The notes under the pieces were generated by a model, which was not told where the DNA came from, did no database searches, and worked only from the letters and a program-made list of their open reading frames with translations. Shown here in pieces: positions 39,722-53,356 of a stretch of DNA of 64,000 nt (position 1 is the first letter of the stretch; each line of letters opens with the position of its first letter). This DNA comes from Sacculina carcini. Lineage: Eukaryota > Arthropoda > Thecostraca > Sacculinidae. The stretch is taken from positions 4,544,750-4,608,749 of the forward strand of contig OU696583.1 in the NCBI GenBank assembly GCA_916048095.2, given 5' to 3'. A program made the position numbers and the translations under genes.

Positions 39722-39959
39722 CATTGGCGGATCCGAGGGGGATGTCAGGGGGCTGAATCCCCCAAAATGTTTCCATCAACTCCTCATAACCAAAGAAGTT
39801 TACTAAAAGAGGACAAGAAAAACTTTTTCTGTAAAATTGGTTGATATAAACATTATCGGAAATATGTTGCATAATGTTGCATGACTGATCACCCCCAACG
39901 TTAAGCCCCCCAATAATTATTTAAATCCCTCACAAAATTGCACTCTGGATCCACCACTG
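39722..39959. mobile_element. hAT MITE, GGCGGATCC family, copy 3 (inverted)
   Basis: 238 bp, ends CATTGGCGGATCCGAGGGG and, inverted, CAGTGGTGGATCCAGAGTGC. Opposite orientation to the other two. Eight-base flanks AGTTAGTT and AATTGGTT match at six positions. It lies inside the hAT-like element 39521-40467. Confidence 0.85.
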
Positions 39960-40073
39960 AATTGGTTGAACTTTTTGTCTTATTTCTCAGAATTTTGTTC
40001 TGGCTTGTAACTGTTAATGATTGCTATGAATAATGATTATGGGACCGTGGTGCAGTTGTTTGCAAATGTTTGT

Positions 40074-40412
40074 GGACTCTGTGGTGCAGTTGTTAGCACA
40101 CCCGCCTCACAAGCGGGAGGTCCGTGGTTCGAAACCCGGCGGAGCAGAATTTCATTGGGCGAATTCTACAATCCCACAGCCCCTGTCCACCCAGCAGAAA
40201 ATGATGGTACCAGATATCAGTCATGAGTTATGCCATGCATTCTGGGGAGGTGGCCCTCTCTAATACGTCTTACGTCCTTGTGGCGCCATAACGTGGAGAG
40301 GGTCGGTTCTGCGGTGGCAGCGAGCTGCACGGGGCACGCCTGTGTGTTGATAAGCTTCGGCTTCTTCCCGTGTAGCAGCTGCCACTTAGGCATTTAACCT
40401 TAACCTAACCGG
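40074..40412 (+). mobile_element. tRNA-derived SINE, full-length copy
   Basis: The head is tRNA-like: acceptor GGACTCTG, A box TGGTGCAGTTGTTAGCAC, an anticodon arm CCCGC-CTCACAA-GCGGG (anticodon CAC, valine) and B box GGTTCGAAACC. It is followed by an unrelated body (CTGTCCACCCAGCAG..., CGTGTAGCAGCTGCCACTTAGG) and a TTAACCTTAACCTAACC tail. A partial second head (GACCGTGGTGCAGTTGTT) lies just upstream at about 40043. RNA polymerase III transcription from the A and B boxes is expected. Confidence 0.85.
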
Positions 40413-41640
40413 CGCTCGTGTTTTTTTCAGTTATCCGGCCCTCATGAAAAAAGTGTGCCGACCTCTGTCCAAAGCTATAAATGCCCCCATATCAGAGTTA
40501 TCTAGGAATTGGCATGCAAATGTTCCTATGACTGTCTCAATAAGCTCAAGCATCAATCTCATTAAAACCTGGCGCCCGGGGCAACAAGAAGTTTGGCATC
40601 CTCTCTCGTTAATCCACAAACAATAGCTTTGTGTTTAGGTGTGAATAAAATGTAATGCTTATTTGATACAATTAATAAAAGATAAATAATAAATATCCAT
40701 AATTTTGTTTTATTCCTGACTCAAAAAACTTCAATTCCTTATATATTTACTAAAATTATTCAAGCCTAGGTCCTTTTTTGAGGCCCCCTAAAATATGGAG
40801 GCCCCTGGGCAGGTGCCTTCTTTGCCCCCCTCCCCCTAAGTTCGGCCCTGCAGCGAGAAGGACCGGAGCCGGACCGAGGACGGCTGCCAATTAAGACCTC
40901 TTTTTTATTAAATATTTGTTCCTAAAATTATTCGTGGTAACGTTTTCTAATGGTTTAGACAACGCTGACTCCAATGGTGATAACAACTAAGATCGAAGGA
41001 AATTTAATGGTCGTAGTGCCTCACAATGCTACTGATGACAAGCACCTGCCTGATTAACTTCCCTGTAAAATTCGCTGCACAGCGAGAACATTTGAACCTA
41101 AAAATGAGCAATTGCGTCTCGCATGTTGTCATATTAATTGCAAAAGTGAAACTACAAATGTTTGCATTTCACGCGAGAGACACATGTGAATTAGATAAAA
41201 TCAAAATAAATTTTTGACAAAAATAAATGAATAACATGTTTTATAAGCTTAACACATATTTGAAATGCTTCATTTATTGTATGGGGTCGATAATATGAAA
41301 AACGTGTGCAGTCGTCAATTGACGGCTGTGATTCTTCTAGGTAGTTGTATTTTCTGTCCTCATAATATGAATCGAACTATAACCAAAATTATACCATTAG
41401 AAAGAAATTGAGCTAAACTATTGAATGGTGCTTGTTAAATTGTCATAAAAGTTCTCTAACTTTGCGAATTAAGGCAAACGTAGGGAATTTTTCATTTACC
41501 GCTAAACTTGTACTTTATTATCCGAAAACGCATACTGCTAACTGATTTCAGGAAAATCGACAAACAGAACCATCCTAAATGACAGCCGTTAATTGACGGC
41601 TCTGGTCCCTTTAGGTAGTTTTTTCTATTTCTTTATTTTT

Positions 41641-41833
41641 ATAGACGCATTAGAGAGGGCCACGTTCCCAGAATGCATGGCACAACACATGACTGATATC
41701 TGGTAACCATTTGCTTGGTGGACAGGGGCTGTTGGATTATATAATTAACCCAAGAAATTCTGCTCCGCCGGGTTACGAATCACGGACGTTCCGCTTTTGA
41801 GGCGGGTATTCTAACCACTACACCACGGATTCT
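41641..41833 (-). mobile_element. tRNA-derived SINE, 3'-truncated copy
   Basis: Minus-strand copy: GGATTC... CGTGGTGTAGTGGTTAGAAT head, B box altered (GATTCGTAACC), body CTGTCCACCAAGC..., ending in the body at GCCCTCTCTAATGCGT. The tail is missing. The anticodon loop reads CTCAAAA. Confidence 0.8.
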
Positions 41834-41971
41834 ACAAAAATATAAGTCAATAAAAAATAAAAGTCGGGAAAAGACAAGTATATAACTCCAGCGAGTGAAA
41901 ATATATTTGAGACATAAATTTGAATATCCGTCAATTTACGGCTCTGCTCCTTTTAGTGTTAGAAGAATTGT

Positions 41972-41981
41972 ATGTATGTGT

Positions 41982-42032
<51 letters not shown>

Positions 42033-42036
42033 TGGA
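41972..42036. repeat. (GT)n microsatellite
   Basis: GT with TATGTG interruptions. Confidence 0.93.
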
Positions 42037-42406
42037 TGGGTGATGTATTGATCTGTCATGATTATGTGTGTCATATTGTCTTTGTGTATTTTTTCTCTTT
42101 CTCTTTCTCTTATTCTCCACGTTCAAAGTGCGCAGGGGCTGCATGATGCAGTTTATAGCGCTTGCGCTCTTCCTGTGTCACTTTGTTCGTTTTGTTCAAT
42201 AATAATATATAAAAAAATAATACCAAGTGACCGTCACGCCAGTGGAGATTTGATGTCATATGCAAAAAGCAATAGATGGCACGATGAACGAGCCTAGTGA
42301 ACAGTCACTACATCTTCTACCCCACACTGGCGCCATAGTCACGTACGCACGAGGAAATGCATTACGTTTTGATTGACCTACCGACTGGTAAACACCTACA
42401 ACTGAC

Positions 42407-42600
42407 AGAGGTGGGCATTCCGAACAAATGTTCGCGAACCTTTATCCGCGGATTCGTTCGGACCAGAAAAATCCCGGATTTGGGTTTGGAGGTTCGGATT
42501 TGGACCGACGTCAAAAAAGATTCGGACTTCCGGGTTCGGAACGTCTTTTTTGCGAATCCGAACCTCCGAATCCCGAGAAAAATTAGAAAAAACGAAGACG
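42407..42600. repeat. foldback-like TTCGGA repeat block
   Basis: Begins CAGAGGTGGGCATTCCGAAC, a hAT-like terminus, and contains repeated TTCGGA with the inverted TCCGAA (for example GGAGGTTCGGATT at 42490 and AATCCGAACCTCCGAAT at 42555). No matching opposite end is recognised. Confidence 0.4.
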
Positions 42601-42796
42601 ACCAAACATTGGTTTTTAACTTTTTCGTGGCATACAGAGTTGGTGACGCCTGTGTTTCCGTAACAACTAGTGACCTCTATGACCATTAGTGTTGTGTTTT
42701 ACTTTATCGCTTCTCTATAACTATATCACTCTCTCTTCTCTCGATTCAGTATGGGCGTGTAACAACGCCATCTAGATACTAGGTGGTAGTCTAGGT

Positions 42797-43641
42797 CAGA
42801 AGTTCCTAAACTTTACCATGCTAAGGACTCCCAGACATTTAAGTCCCGACCGAGGACCCCCAGTCAATCAGAAGTTACTATTACCATACCAAGGTACCCA
42901 TTATATGATTACAATGCAATAAATTTACTATTTGCACATTCCTACACGAAGAAAGTCTTAAAATATACATTTGAAATATTTTCAATATTTTTTATTGTTT
43001 TAAATTGAATACAAAGCAAAATTGGTCGAAACAACCACAATAGATAGATAACAACAGCATGAACTGTCACCACAGATGAAAAAAAACAAATACCTTCATA
43101 AAAAAAGTCCAGAATTAAACACAAAAGCTATCAAACATATCTTGTTCAGTGGGATGGATGAGCTTGATGGTTCCTACACAGTTGATCAATGCGAGGTTTG
43201 ATGTCAGTTAGTACCAAACGCATGTCGTTGTCTACCTGTAGGCGTGCTCTGTGCTTTGTTTTGAGTATTGTCAGTGTGGAAAATCCTTTTCACATAAGTA
43301 GGATGTGACGAACGGCAGAATGTATTTGAGAGCCTTCTCAGCCAGAGCATGATATTTTGTTCTTGAGTAAATCCGGAGCTCTGGCAATGGGAGGTCATAT
43401 AACTTTATTTTCATACCCCCATCATTTGATATTTCAATGAGCTCCTCTTGCGACTTCATAACAAGATGTGCACCTACCCCGTGTGCGAAAGGGTTTCTAA
43501 TCCAGTTCGGCACCTGGCTAAAGTGAAAGAAAACGGGTACCTTCTATACGCTCTCCTAAGGTTGGCGGGAGAAGTAGCGGACCCCCTAGGACCTTCTCAA
43601 GTACCCCCAGGGGTCCGGGGACCCCAGTTTGGGAACCTCTG
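42797..43641. mobile_element. 845-bp internally deleted hAT transposon with perfect 8-bp target duplication
   Basis: Ends CAGAAGTTCCTAAACTTTACC and, inverted, CAGAGGTTCCCAAACTGGGG. Both flanks are GTCTAGGT (42789-42796 and 43642-43649), an exact 8-bp duplication diagnostic for hAT. Inside, the minus strand holds a remnant transposase C-terminus. Confidence 0.92.
43155..43513 (-). pseudogene. hAT transposase C-terminal remnant (SCAND3/ZBED5-type)
   Basis: Open frame includes EELIEISNDGGMKIKLYDLP, YSRTKYHALAEKALKYILPF and VTSYLCEKDF, then one frameshift and STLTILKTKHRARLQVDNDM, RLVLTDIKPRI. This is the end of the hAT transposase domain (L-PF-TSYLCE-GFS-L---K---R--L). The N-terminal and catalytic parts are deleted. 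The frameshift lies at about 43275. Confidence 0.82.
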
Positions 43642-43789
43642 GTCTAGGTGGCATTGGGCGTGTAAGTGTGTGTGTGTCTCAAGTAACCACTGCTCGAAAT
43701 GTGCTCGATATGCAAGCCTGTGTAAGTGTGTTCAGCAATGCGAAACAAAGACATTAGCCACCTATTATAAAGATATTAGAAAAGGCGAT

Positions 43790-45325
43790 ACAAATCCAGA
43801 CGGTCAAATATATGGAGAGTCAGCAACTAGTGAGCAATACTCATCATGGATATAGAAAACGACATTCATGCGAGACAGCCTATACCGTGATAACCGACAC
43901 AATATACGAAGCAATGTATAGAAGAGAGGTAACCATTTTGACTTCAGTTGATTTATTCAAGTGTTTTGATGTTATTGATCATCGTCTGCTCATTGAAAAA
44001 CTGTAAGCACATGATATTTAATTAGACTGGTTCAAAGATTATCTGGCGGACCATAGTCAACAAGTAAAGGTAAACCTTCCTAGTGGAAACTATTAGCTAT
44101 CCTCTTTTAAAAAGACAACTGATTCGATGTCAATCTTCCAGGGAGGCAGTCTAAGTTGTGTGCTGTTCCTGATTTTCGCAAATGATTTGTCAGCTCACAT
44201 AAGTGATGAAGGAGTACGCGTAGTACAATATGCAGATGACACGACGCTCATGATAACAACCAAATAGCAAGAAGTTGGTATCACAATGAGAAAGATAGAA
44301 ACTGCACTGCACCAATTGTACAGCTACTTTTCACCAAACAGAGTGAAAATAAACCCAAACAAAACACAGCTCATTGTTTTCGGCACAAAGCATTTACCGA
44401 AATATTTCACAGAGATAAGAATAAAATTAATCGGAACCAGTTTGATCGAACAGCCGACAATCAAGTTACTAGGAGTGACTTTGGATAAACATCTCCAATA
44501 TAGTGACCCAGTGGCGGCGCCAAGGGGATGATTGGAGGGCTGGAGCCCCCCAAAAATATAACAGAGCCCCCTAAGTCCTCCTAAAAATAATAATCATGGA
44601 CCTTACAATTTCTTACCACTGTAAATGAAGTCCTGTAATTTTGGTTCAAGTTCGAGGACTGAATCAGTGTGCCCCAGTCCCTTATTATGATATTATGTAG
44701 TCAGCGTTCGAGTATAGCTCTTCATGATTCGCCAAGCCACCTCAACTTTTTCCTTAGCCCCCATAACTTTTTCTTTATGACCTTCCCCCCCCCCCCCACC
44801 ACCCAGCTCCCCCATCGGAAGAATCCTGGCGCCGCCACTGCAGTGCCAATATCGAGCAAGTTATGAGACAGTCTACGGTGATATTATTGGCAATAAACAG
44901 AGCACATTCATCATTGCCTGAATCAGCACATAGACCAGTTATCAACACATTTATCCTGTCTTTCTTTTCCTATTGTATCTCGATATACGGCACTGCTGGA
45001 AAAACACAATTCAATAAGATAGTTTTGAATTTCTGTGCCAGAATATTGTCCAATCACAAAAAATCAGAACACATACCAGAAGTGTCCACCATCTGGGCCT
45101 GCCAACTATCAATGATCTTGTCACCAAGAATCGAAGATAAATTGTGAACTCCATATTACTTACAGAAGAGCCATCCATAATATTTGAAACCCTACAACGA
45201 AGTAAAAAAACAATCAACACACGCAAATGAGATATAATTTATCCTTCAATCAGAACTGAGGCCGGAAGAAAGCGGCTAAATTATGATACTGCTAGATTCA
45301 TGTATGGTGTATTTTCTTCCTAGTA
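43790..45325 (+). mobile_element. LINE family 3, decayed RT, interrupted by a MITE
   Basis: RT fragments in order: THHGYRKRHSCETAYTVITD at 43.84 kb; SVDLFKCFDVIDH near 43.95 kb (first catalytic Asp region); FQGGSLSCVLFLIFANDLSA at 44.14 kb; VQYADDTTLM at 44.22 kb; KLLGVTLDKHLQYSD, where a 332-bp MITE (44509-44840) is inserted; then NIEQVMRQSTVILLAINRAH to about 45.15 kb and a C-terminal part with several stops. The HS-ETAYTVITDTIYEAM and KCFDVIDH wording differs from families 1 and 2. The 3' side ends in a (TG/TA) region. Pseudogenised. Confidence 0.8.
44509..44840. mobile_element. hAT-type MITE inside LINE family 3
   Basis: 332 bp with a 14-bp terminal inverted repeat CAGTGGCGGCGCCA. It splits a LINE RT frame between KLLGVTLDKHLQYSD and NIEQVMRQS. 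Flanks TAGTGACC and CAGTGCCA match at five of eight positions, consistent with an old hAT insertion. No coding capacity; C/G runs near the right end. Confidence 0.85.
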
Positions 45326-45462
45326 TGCTTGTGTGTGTGAGCATGTGTGCGTATGTGTAAGTGTGTGTATATATGTTTGAGTACAAGTGTTATTTGATGT
45401 CATACATACTGTGTAAGTATGCATATATGTGCAAATATTTGTCAGTGAGAGTGCGCGTATAT

Positions 45463-45488
45463 ATACACACATACACACATATATACGA

Positions 45489-45540
<52 letters not shown>

Positions 45541-45571
45541 AAATTACATGTGTATATGTGTATGCATGTGT

Positions 45572-45665
<94 letters not shown>
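45463..45665. repeat. two (TA)n arrays separated by a TG/TA linker
   Basis: TA at 45489-45538 and 45581-45664, linker TTGAAATTACATGTG. Immediately followed by ATTGATTGATTGAAATTGTAC and a TTACATTACATTACA tail that looks like the 3' end of another retroelement (45664-45765). Confidence 0.93.
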
Positions 45666-45667
<2 letters not shown>

Positions 45668-47280
45668 ATTGATTGAAATTGTACTGAAAAACCAACTTAT
45701 TGGAGTACAATAAAGCAATTTACTTCACTTCACTTTACTTGCTTTACATTACATTACATTACACTGAGACATTTATGTCACGCTTTTCACCCGAGGCTCA
45801 CAAAAGCGCTCACACACATGCACACACTCAAGCACAAGAGTCATGCACGCACACAATCACGAGCACACACATACACACACACACACACACAAAAACACAT
45901 GCAAAGCAAACAAGTACATATACGCACAAACACAAACATAAACTCACGTTTACATACTCAAAAACACAAAAATACAAAAACACAAAAATACACACGCACA
46001 GACATGCATAGTGACTAAGATAGCACAGCAGACATACAGCACAGAAAGCAACACAGCAGACAGCACATTGAGACTACACAACAGAGGACACATTAAGACA
46101 ACACAGCAGGCATACAAGGACATACACTCAGATTGACAAATCACAACACAATAGACACACAAATACAAACAACAAGACTCAACATAACAGACACCCAAAT
46201 ACATACATTCAACCAAACAGACACACAACATAGACAACAGAGATCAATACAACAACATACAGACAGCATACAATGAAGAAACATACATACACAAGAACGG
46301 AAGATACACACGCAAGAAGCACAAACTCATAGCAGACAAAGCTAGGAAACAATCAGACCTTATATTCAGTAGTAATATATACAATATTATTTAGACAGTA
46401 ATACAACTTAGTGAGAAATAAATGTTTAGTATATTTTTTGAAAACAGATAGAGATTTGATTGAGCGTATTGAGGGAGAAAGCCTATTGTAGATACGAGGT
46501 CCTAAGATAGAGAAACAACGATTGTAATGAGAATGCCTAGAAGGAAAGGAAGGTTCAACTAGTAGAAAAGGATCGTTAGAAGACCTAAGAGAATGAGATG
46601 AGGTTTTATAAGACAAAAGGTCAAATAGATACGCTGGCTTACGAAGATGAAGAGCTGAATGAATAATTAAACAAATACGATACTCAATAAGATACTTAAT
46701 GGGAAGTAACCTAAGTTTTTGTAAAGAAGAAGAAACATGACAGCCCGAAGGAAGATTAAATATCATACGACACATACATACATCATACGACAGGCTTTAT
46801 TAACAATAGATTGAAGTTTCCTAAGCTGGCGGTGGTTGAGAGACAGTAGAAGAGAACAGCAGTACTGAGTTTTACTAAAGATGAACGAATTAGTTAACTT
46901 AAAGGCAGCATATATAGTTATATATTTACGAATGGAATAGATGCGCCTAAGTTGAAAGTTATAGCACCAGATAATGTCAGAGATGTGTGGATCCAAAGAA
47001 AGAGAGATATCAAGTATGATACCAAGACTACGTACAGAGCGGGATAGAGGTATACTAAGATAAGTAGTACTATTAGAAGATGGGAAGATAATGTACTTAG
47101 TCTTATCAGGATTAAGTCTGATATTACGAGTGAACGCCCATCTTTCTATATCAGATATGATGGTACTGACTGAAGAGGTGTGAAATAGACTCAGACGAGA
47201 GAAGGATTTCAATGTCGTCAGCGAATATTTGGAAGGACACATCGTGATGACGAAGAATTTTCCCTACGGAGGTAAGATAC

Positions 47281-47705
47281 TGTAGTGTGATTGTGTGCAG
47301 TGAGAGAGTGTGTGAGAGATGGTCTACGTTGACTGAGATTGTGTGTGCGTGAACTTGGTAATGTGTCTATGTGTGATCGTGTACAGTTGAATTGCGTATT
47401 GTGTGCGAGAGTGTGTGAGCAAGTGTGTATAGTTGTGTATAGCTGTGTGTGTATGCGTTTGTGAATTATCCATGCCCCGCGGCGGCGAGCGAATGACCGG
47501 CTCGCCGCTGATTGGTTGTTGCGGCGGGTGAGGACTGTGCGTGTGTGTGTCCGGGTGTGCTCCCGTGTGTCACGGTATGAGCAGGGAGTCTTGTTGGTCG
47601 TGTTCGAAGTGTTGACGGCGTGCGACGTCTTGTGGGCGCGCGTGGGGCGGTGATGCCCACGCGCGCCTGTCTGGAATATATCTAAATTTTTTGTTTGCTT
47701 TTATA
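47281..47705 (+). repeat. left long terminal repeat of the TRIM-like element
   Basis: 425 bp, TG at the start; contains a GC-rich core (CCCCGCGGCGGCGAGCGAATGA) and GT-rich stretches. Differs from the right copy by roughly 14 substitutions and a 4-bp GT length change. Confidence 0.8.
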
Positions 47706-48388
47706 GGCTATTTCGGCCTTTATGTTTTGGAAGTATTGTTTGTCTGCGACCTGGCTTTAGCAGCGGATATAGTGCCCTCCAGTATTAGCAGTGGCTTGGA
47801 AGATGTGGAGGTGCTCGGTGGCATGTCAGGTTGGTGTGCAGGGGGACGGCAGGAGAGCATGGTGCCGGCAGGAGGCAGCGGGGGAGCTGTGGTCGAGGGA
47901 TGTATCGTCGTCCCGCCTGCACTGGTGTAGGACTCGTCGCCGGGCAGCTGGCAGTTTGCTGGTGGAGGCTGCTGGTGCTGGAGAGCAGGCGAAAGAAAAG
48001 TGCTGCTGAGGCCGGAGGAGGAAAAGATCGAAGACGACGGCGTGGTCTGCGTGTGCGGCGACGTCACGGCTGTCTGCGGCAGGGTGCTGAAGAGCACGGG
48101 TGTCGACGGGAGCATGGTGGATGCTGGGGTCGTGGTGTTGTGCCCTGTCACGGCAGCCGGCGATGAAGAGGACGGCAGGCTGCGGTGGAGCACTGAAGAG
48201 CACGGGCGGAGGCGGGAGCGTGGTGGATGCTGGGGCCTGACGTGTTGTGCTTCGCCGCAGCCAAGGTGTGTGCGTCTGGTGGAGGCCGTCGTTGAGTTAG
48301 GTTTTTTTATTCGTTCATTTTTGCATGGTTTGCGTTTTTATAATTGTACGTTCTTTAGTTGATTTGTTTCTGTAAAAACAGGTGGAGG

Positions 48389-48817
48389 TGTAGTGTGATT
48401 GTGTGCAGTGAGAGAGTGTGTAAGAGATTGTCTACGTTGACTGAGATTGTGTGTGCGTGAACTTGGTAATGTGTCTATGTGTGATCGTGTACAGTTGAAT
48501 TGCGTATTGCGTGCGAGAGTGTGTGAGCAAGTGTGTATATTTGTGTGTAGCTGTGTGTGTATGTGTTTGTGAATTATCCACGCCCCGCGGCGGCGAGCGA
48601 ATGACAGGCTCGCCGCTGATTGGTTGTTGCGGCGGGTGAGGACTGTGCGCGTGTGTGTGTGTCCGGGTGTGCTCCCGTGTGTCACCGTGTGAGCTGGGAG
48701 TCTTGTTGGTCGTGTTCGAAGTGTTGACGGCGTGTGACGTCTTGTGGGCGCGCGTGGGGCGGTGATGCCCACGCGAGCCTGTCTGGAATATATCTAAATT
48801 TTTTGTTTGCTTTTACA
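48389..48817 (+). repeat. right long terminal repeat of the TRIM-like element
   Basis: 429 bp; preceded by the purine tract and ends ACA directly before the target duplication GATAT. Confidence 0.8.
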
Positions 48818-48854
48818 GATATATATTGAAGAGGAGAAGACCTAAGACCTTTAC

Positions 48855-48936
48855 ACGCACACACACGCACATACACACACACGCACACACACACACACAC
48901 ACACATACACACTCACACGCACACACATACACACAT
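48855..48936. repeat. (CA)n array at the 5' junction of LINE family 4
   Basis: CA with CG and TA interruptions. Confidence 0.92.
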
Positions 48937-50007
48937 GACCATTGAAATATTACTGCCGCGTTACGACGTGATAAATTGATTCATATATATGTGAATGTGA
49001 ATGTGAATGTGAATATGAGCGTGTGAATTAGGTGCACATAGTTTTGTGTGCGTGTGTGTGCGAGCAGGAAGGTTGAGTTGGCAAGTAATTAGCGGTGATG
49101 AGCGCAGTTGGTGGATGCTTGCACGCGACAAAACGGTTGGTGTTACCTCACTATCGCCGCATTCTCCATGTGTCATTAGCGGATGGTCATTACGAGCATT
49201 TTAAAGAGGTCGTAAAACGGTCGATATAGATAGACTTGATATGGAAAGAGCAGCCGTCGTAGCTGAAGATGAGAGGGAAAAGAAAGCAGAGGATGTGGAA
49301 GCGATTGGACGGTCACATCAACGGATTGGACGGTCACAACGGGTCACTGAAGATCACGTAAGATTGGTTTAGTGCATTGGTCTGGGTTTTTACTGATCGA
49401 ATGATGGAATAAATTTAGTTGTGTCATCAAATTAAATACCAGAAAGTAACAAAAGAGTCAAATAAACGAATTCGGATTGCTAAGAGCACACATTTGTCCT
49501 TCCGTCCTACCTGTGATTCCCTACTAGACAATTGCCCACGGTTTACGGACCACTCGTTTACTGCAAACGGAAAATGTCAAAAAATTCATAGAAAATGACT
49601 TCACACTCCGCAAAAAAATGCCAGCTTCCAATTGAATTGTGCTTGGTAGCGATGCAAACATCACATGGAGACGAGACAAAATTGCCGGAAATCGATGACT
49701 GCTGTCGGCACAAGGTGAACCATCATCTTGACGGCAATGATGAACGGGCGCTGTTTCCTGATGTGATTACACCACTTCTCGGTTGGACGAACAACGTCAA
49801 CAACCTCACCACGACAAGTGGTGTGCGCCTCTAGCTCTCTGGCTCTGTGTGTGTGAGCGTGTGAGAGAGAGAGAGAGAAATAGGGAGCAACGCTCGCCGT
49901 TGCTAGACTGATGCCGTGTGGTGGCTTGGCGGCAATTAGACGGCCGGTCGGAGCTACAGGGTCAACGTTCACGATGAGCGCTCCGTCGCTGAGTGTGTGC
50001 ACTGCAC

Positions 50008-50240
50008 TTAACTGGCCGGCGGCACGAGATGAAGGTGGCAGACAGGCTGGTCCACAAATGCAGCGAGCTCAAAGAGAAGCAGCAATGAATCAAGTGCACT
50101 GTTGTTGACTGATATACGATCAGCAAGCAACAGCGCGTCACAGACCATCTCCTCATGTCGCCGAGCAAGACAAGGAAAAGAAGGAACACGCTTCCATGTG
50201 TCAGTGAATATAGCACTCAAATGATAAACAGCTTGATACA
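50008..50240 (-). CDS. orphan candidate exon, minus strand, unknown product
   Basis: After a good acceptor (CTGAGTATTTCAG|TG) the minus strand stays open for 77 codons to a TAA. It contains YQAVYHLSAIFTDTWKRVPS and, further on, LDSLLLLFELAAFVDQPV. If real it would be a terminal exon of another gene or an alternative 3' end in the 28 kb DH intron. The start phase does not fit the missing DH exon (phase 0 needed, this enters in phase 2). No family is recognised. Confidence 0.2.
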
Positions 50241-51019
50241 CTGAAATACTCAGGATGCTCGATTGTAGGTACCCTGATAATCAGTAATTTTGCATAGCTA
50301 CATGTGTGTGGGTGGGTGTGGGTGTGGGTGGGTGGATATGCGTTCGTGTAGCTCTGACAGGCACATGACCAATTAGTAGAAGTCATGAAGAACCAGATAT
50401 ACGGAAGTAAAAACCAGTTGTCAGTGACAAAGCATATTCTAGCAGTTGGAATAGCTGCGACAGATGGGTTTCAACTTCTCCGACCGCCAGCAAAAACATA
50501 CCATATATTGACTTCGCTGATTCATATTGCGTGGGGTGGAAACCAATACGACAGATACGAAAAACCCAGGCGCAGGATGAACTGAGAGATAAATGAGTTT
50601 TTGTGTGCAAAGTGTACGCGTAGACACTATAAACAACAAACAAGTTCATATCAATTTCTGTATGCCATTTTCCACTACGTCACCTTTCAAACTTGAGGTG
50701 TTAAAAAGCACGTAATAACGTGCACTACTATATGAACTCATTAAAAGTTTGCTGAAGCTCAATTAACGAACACATTGAATTGGAAAGTGGTTCTTATGGG
50801 CTTTTTGATGAGCTCAATAATGAAACCACGGTCCAAGTTTACTCAGCTCGCTGTAAGTGCTTGAAACCAAGTATATGTGCTCACTCAATGTGACCCACTG
50901 CGGCATCACAACGTTCCGCCACTATAATTTACAATTTAGCAACTGACAATTACGGTAATGGTAGCAGGACAGCGCGGGCGGCCTTGAGCCCTGGTGCGAT
51001 GGCTCATGAACACATGAAC

Positions 51020-53356
<2,337 letters not shown>

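Larger units (their letters stand above)
39521..40467. mobile_element. possible hAT-like element containing a MITE and a SINE
   Basis: Left end CAGGATATGCAGTCTACGGC; right end, inverted, CAGAGGTCGGCACACTTTTT. Both are followed by a GGCCCG/GGGCCGG block near the terminus, a pattern common among hAT elements. The 8-bp flanks CCCTAGGC and TCCAAAGC match at only five positions. If correct, copy 3 of the GGCGGATCC MITE and a SINE both inserted into it. The pairing of the two ends is an inference. Confidence 0.4.
47281..48817. mobile_element. TRIM-like non-autonomous LTR retroelement
   Basis: Two direct repeats of 425 and 429 bp (47281-47705 and 48389-48817), about 96-97% alike by eye, flank 683 bp. 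Each begins TGTAGTGTGATTG and ends TTGCTTTTA(C/T)A, that is TG...CA with one change. A purine-rich tract AAAAACAGGTGGAGG lies immediately before the second repeat, as a polypurine tract should. Flanks are GATAC (47276-47280) and GATAT (48818-48822), a 5-bp target duplication with one mismatch. The interior has no gag, protease or RT; it is GC-rich and open on both strands (79 codons plus, 157 codons minus, rich in Ser/Thr/Pro), but with no family resemblance. I could not see a primer binding site. It interrupts the RT of a LINE, which confirms it as an insertion. Orientation is plus if the purine tract is read correctly. Confidence 0.82.
46340..48858 (-). mobile_element. LINE family 4, RT on the minus strand, split by an LTR element
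   Basis: Reading leftwards: a start near 48858 directly at a (CA)n array, then VLGLLLFNIY interrupted by the 1,537-bp element 47281-48817 and continuing LTSVGKILRHHDVSF, QIFADDIEILL (catalytic FADD box at about 47.22 kb), RLNPDKTKYIIF, RSLGIILDISLSLDPHI, a connector, and after one frameshift near 46.77 kb LRLLPIKYLIEYRICLIIHS to a stop at 46353. Removing the insertion restores one reading frame across the junction. L2/CR1-like by its C-terminal pattern (inference). Confidence 0.82.

Noticed and set aside
40074..40146. Functional tRNA-Val gene
   Set aside because: The tRNA-like part continues into a conserved non-tRNA body and tail shared by three copies, and its acceptor stem is imperfect. 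It is a SINE.
40780..40850. A hAT end (inverted CAGGGCCGAACTTAGGGGGAGG)
   Set aside because: It looks like a genuine terminus, but I could not find the opposite end or a target duplication, so no element is annotated.
48682..48772. Coding genes in the GC-rich 47.5-48.8 kb region
   Set aside because: Frames on both strands overlap the long terminal repeats and the TRIM interior; duplicated blocks and composition explain them.
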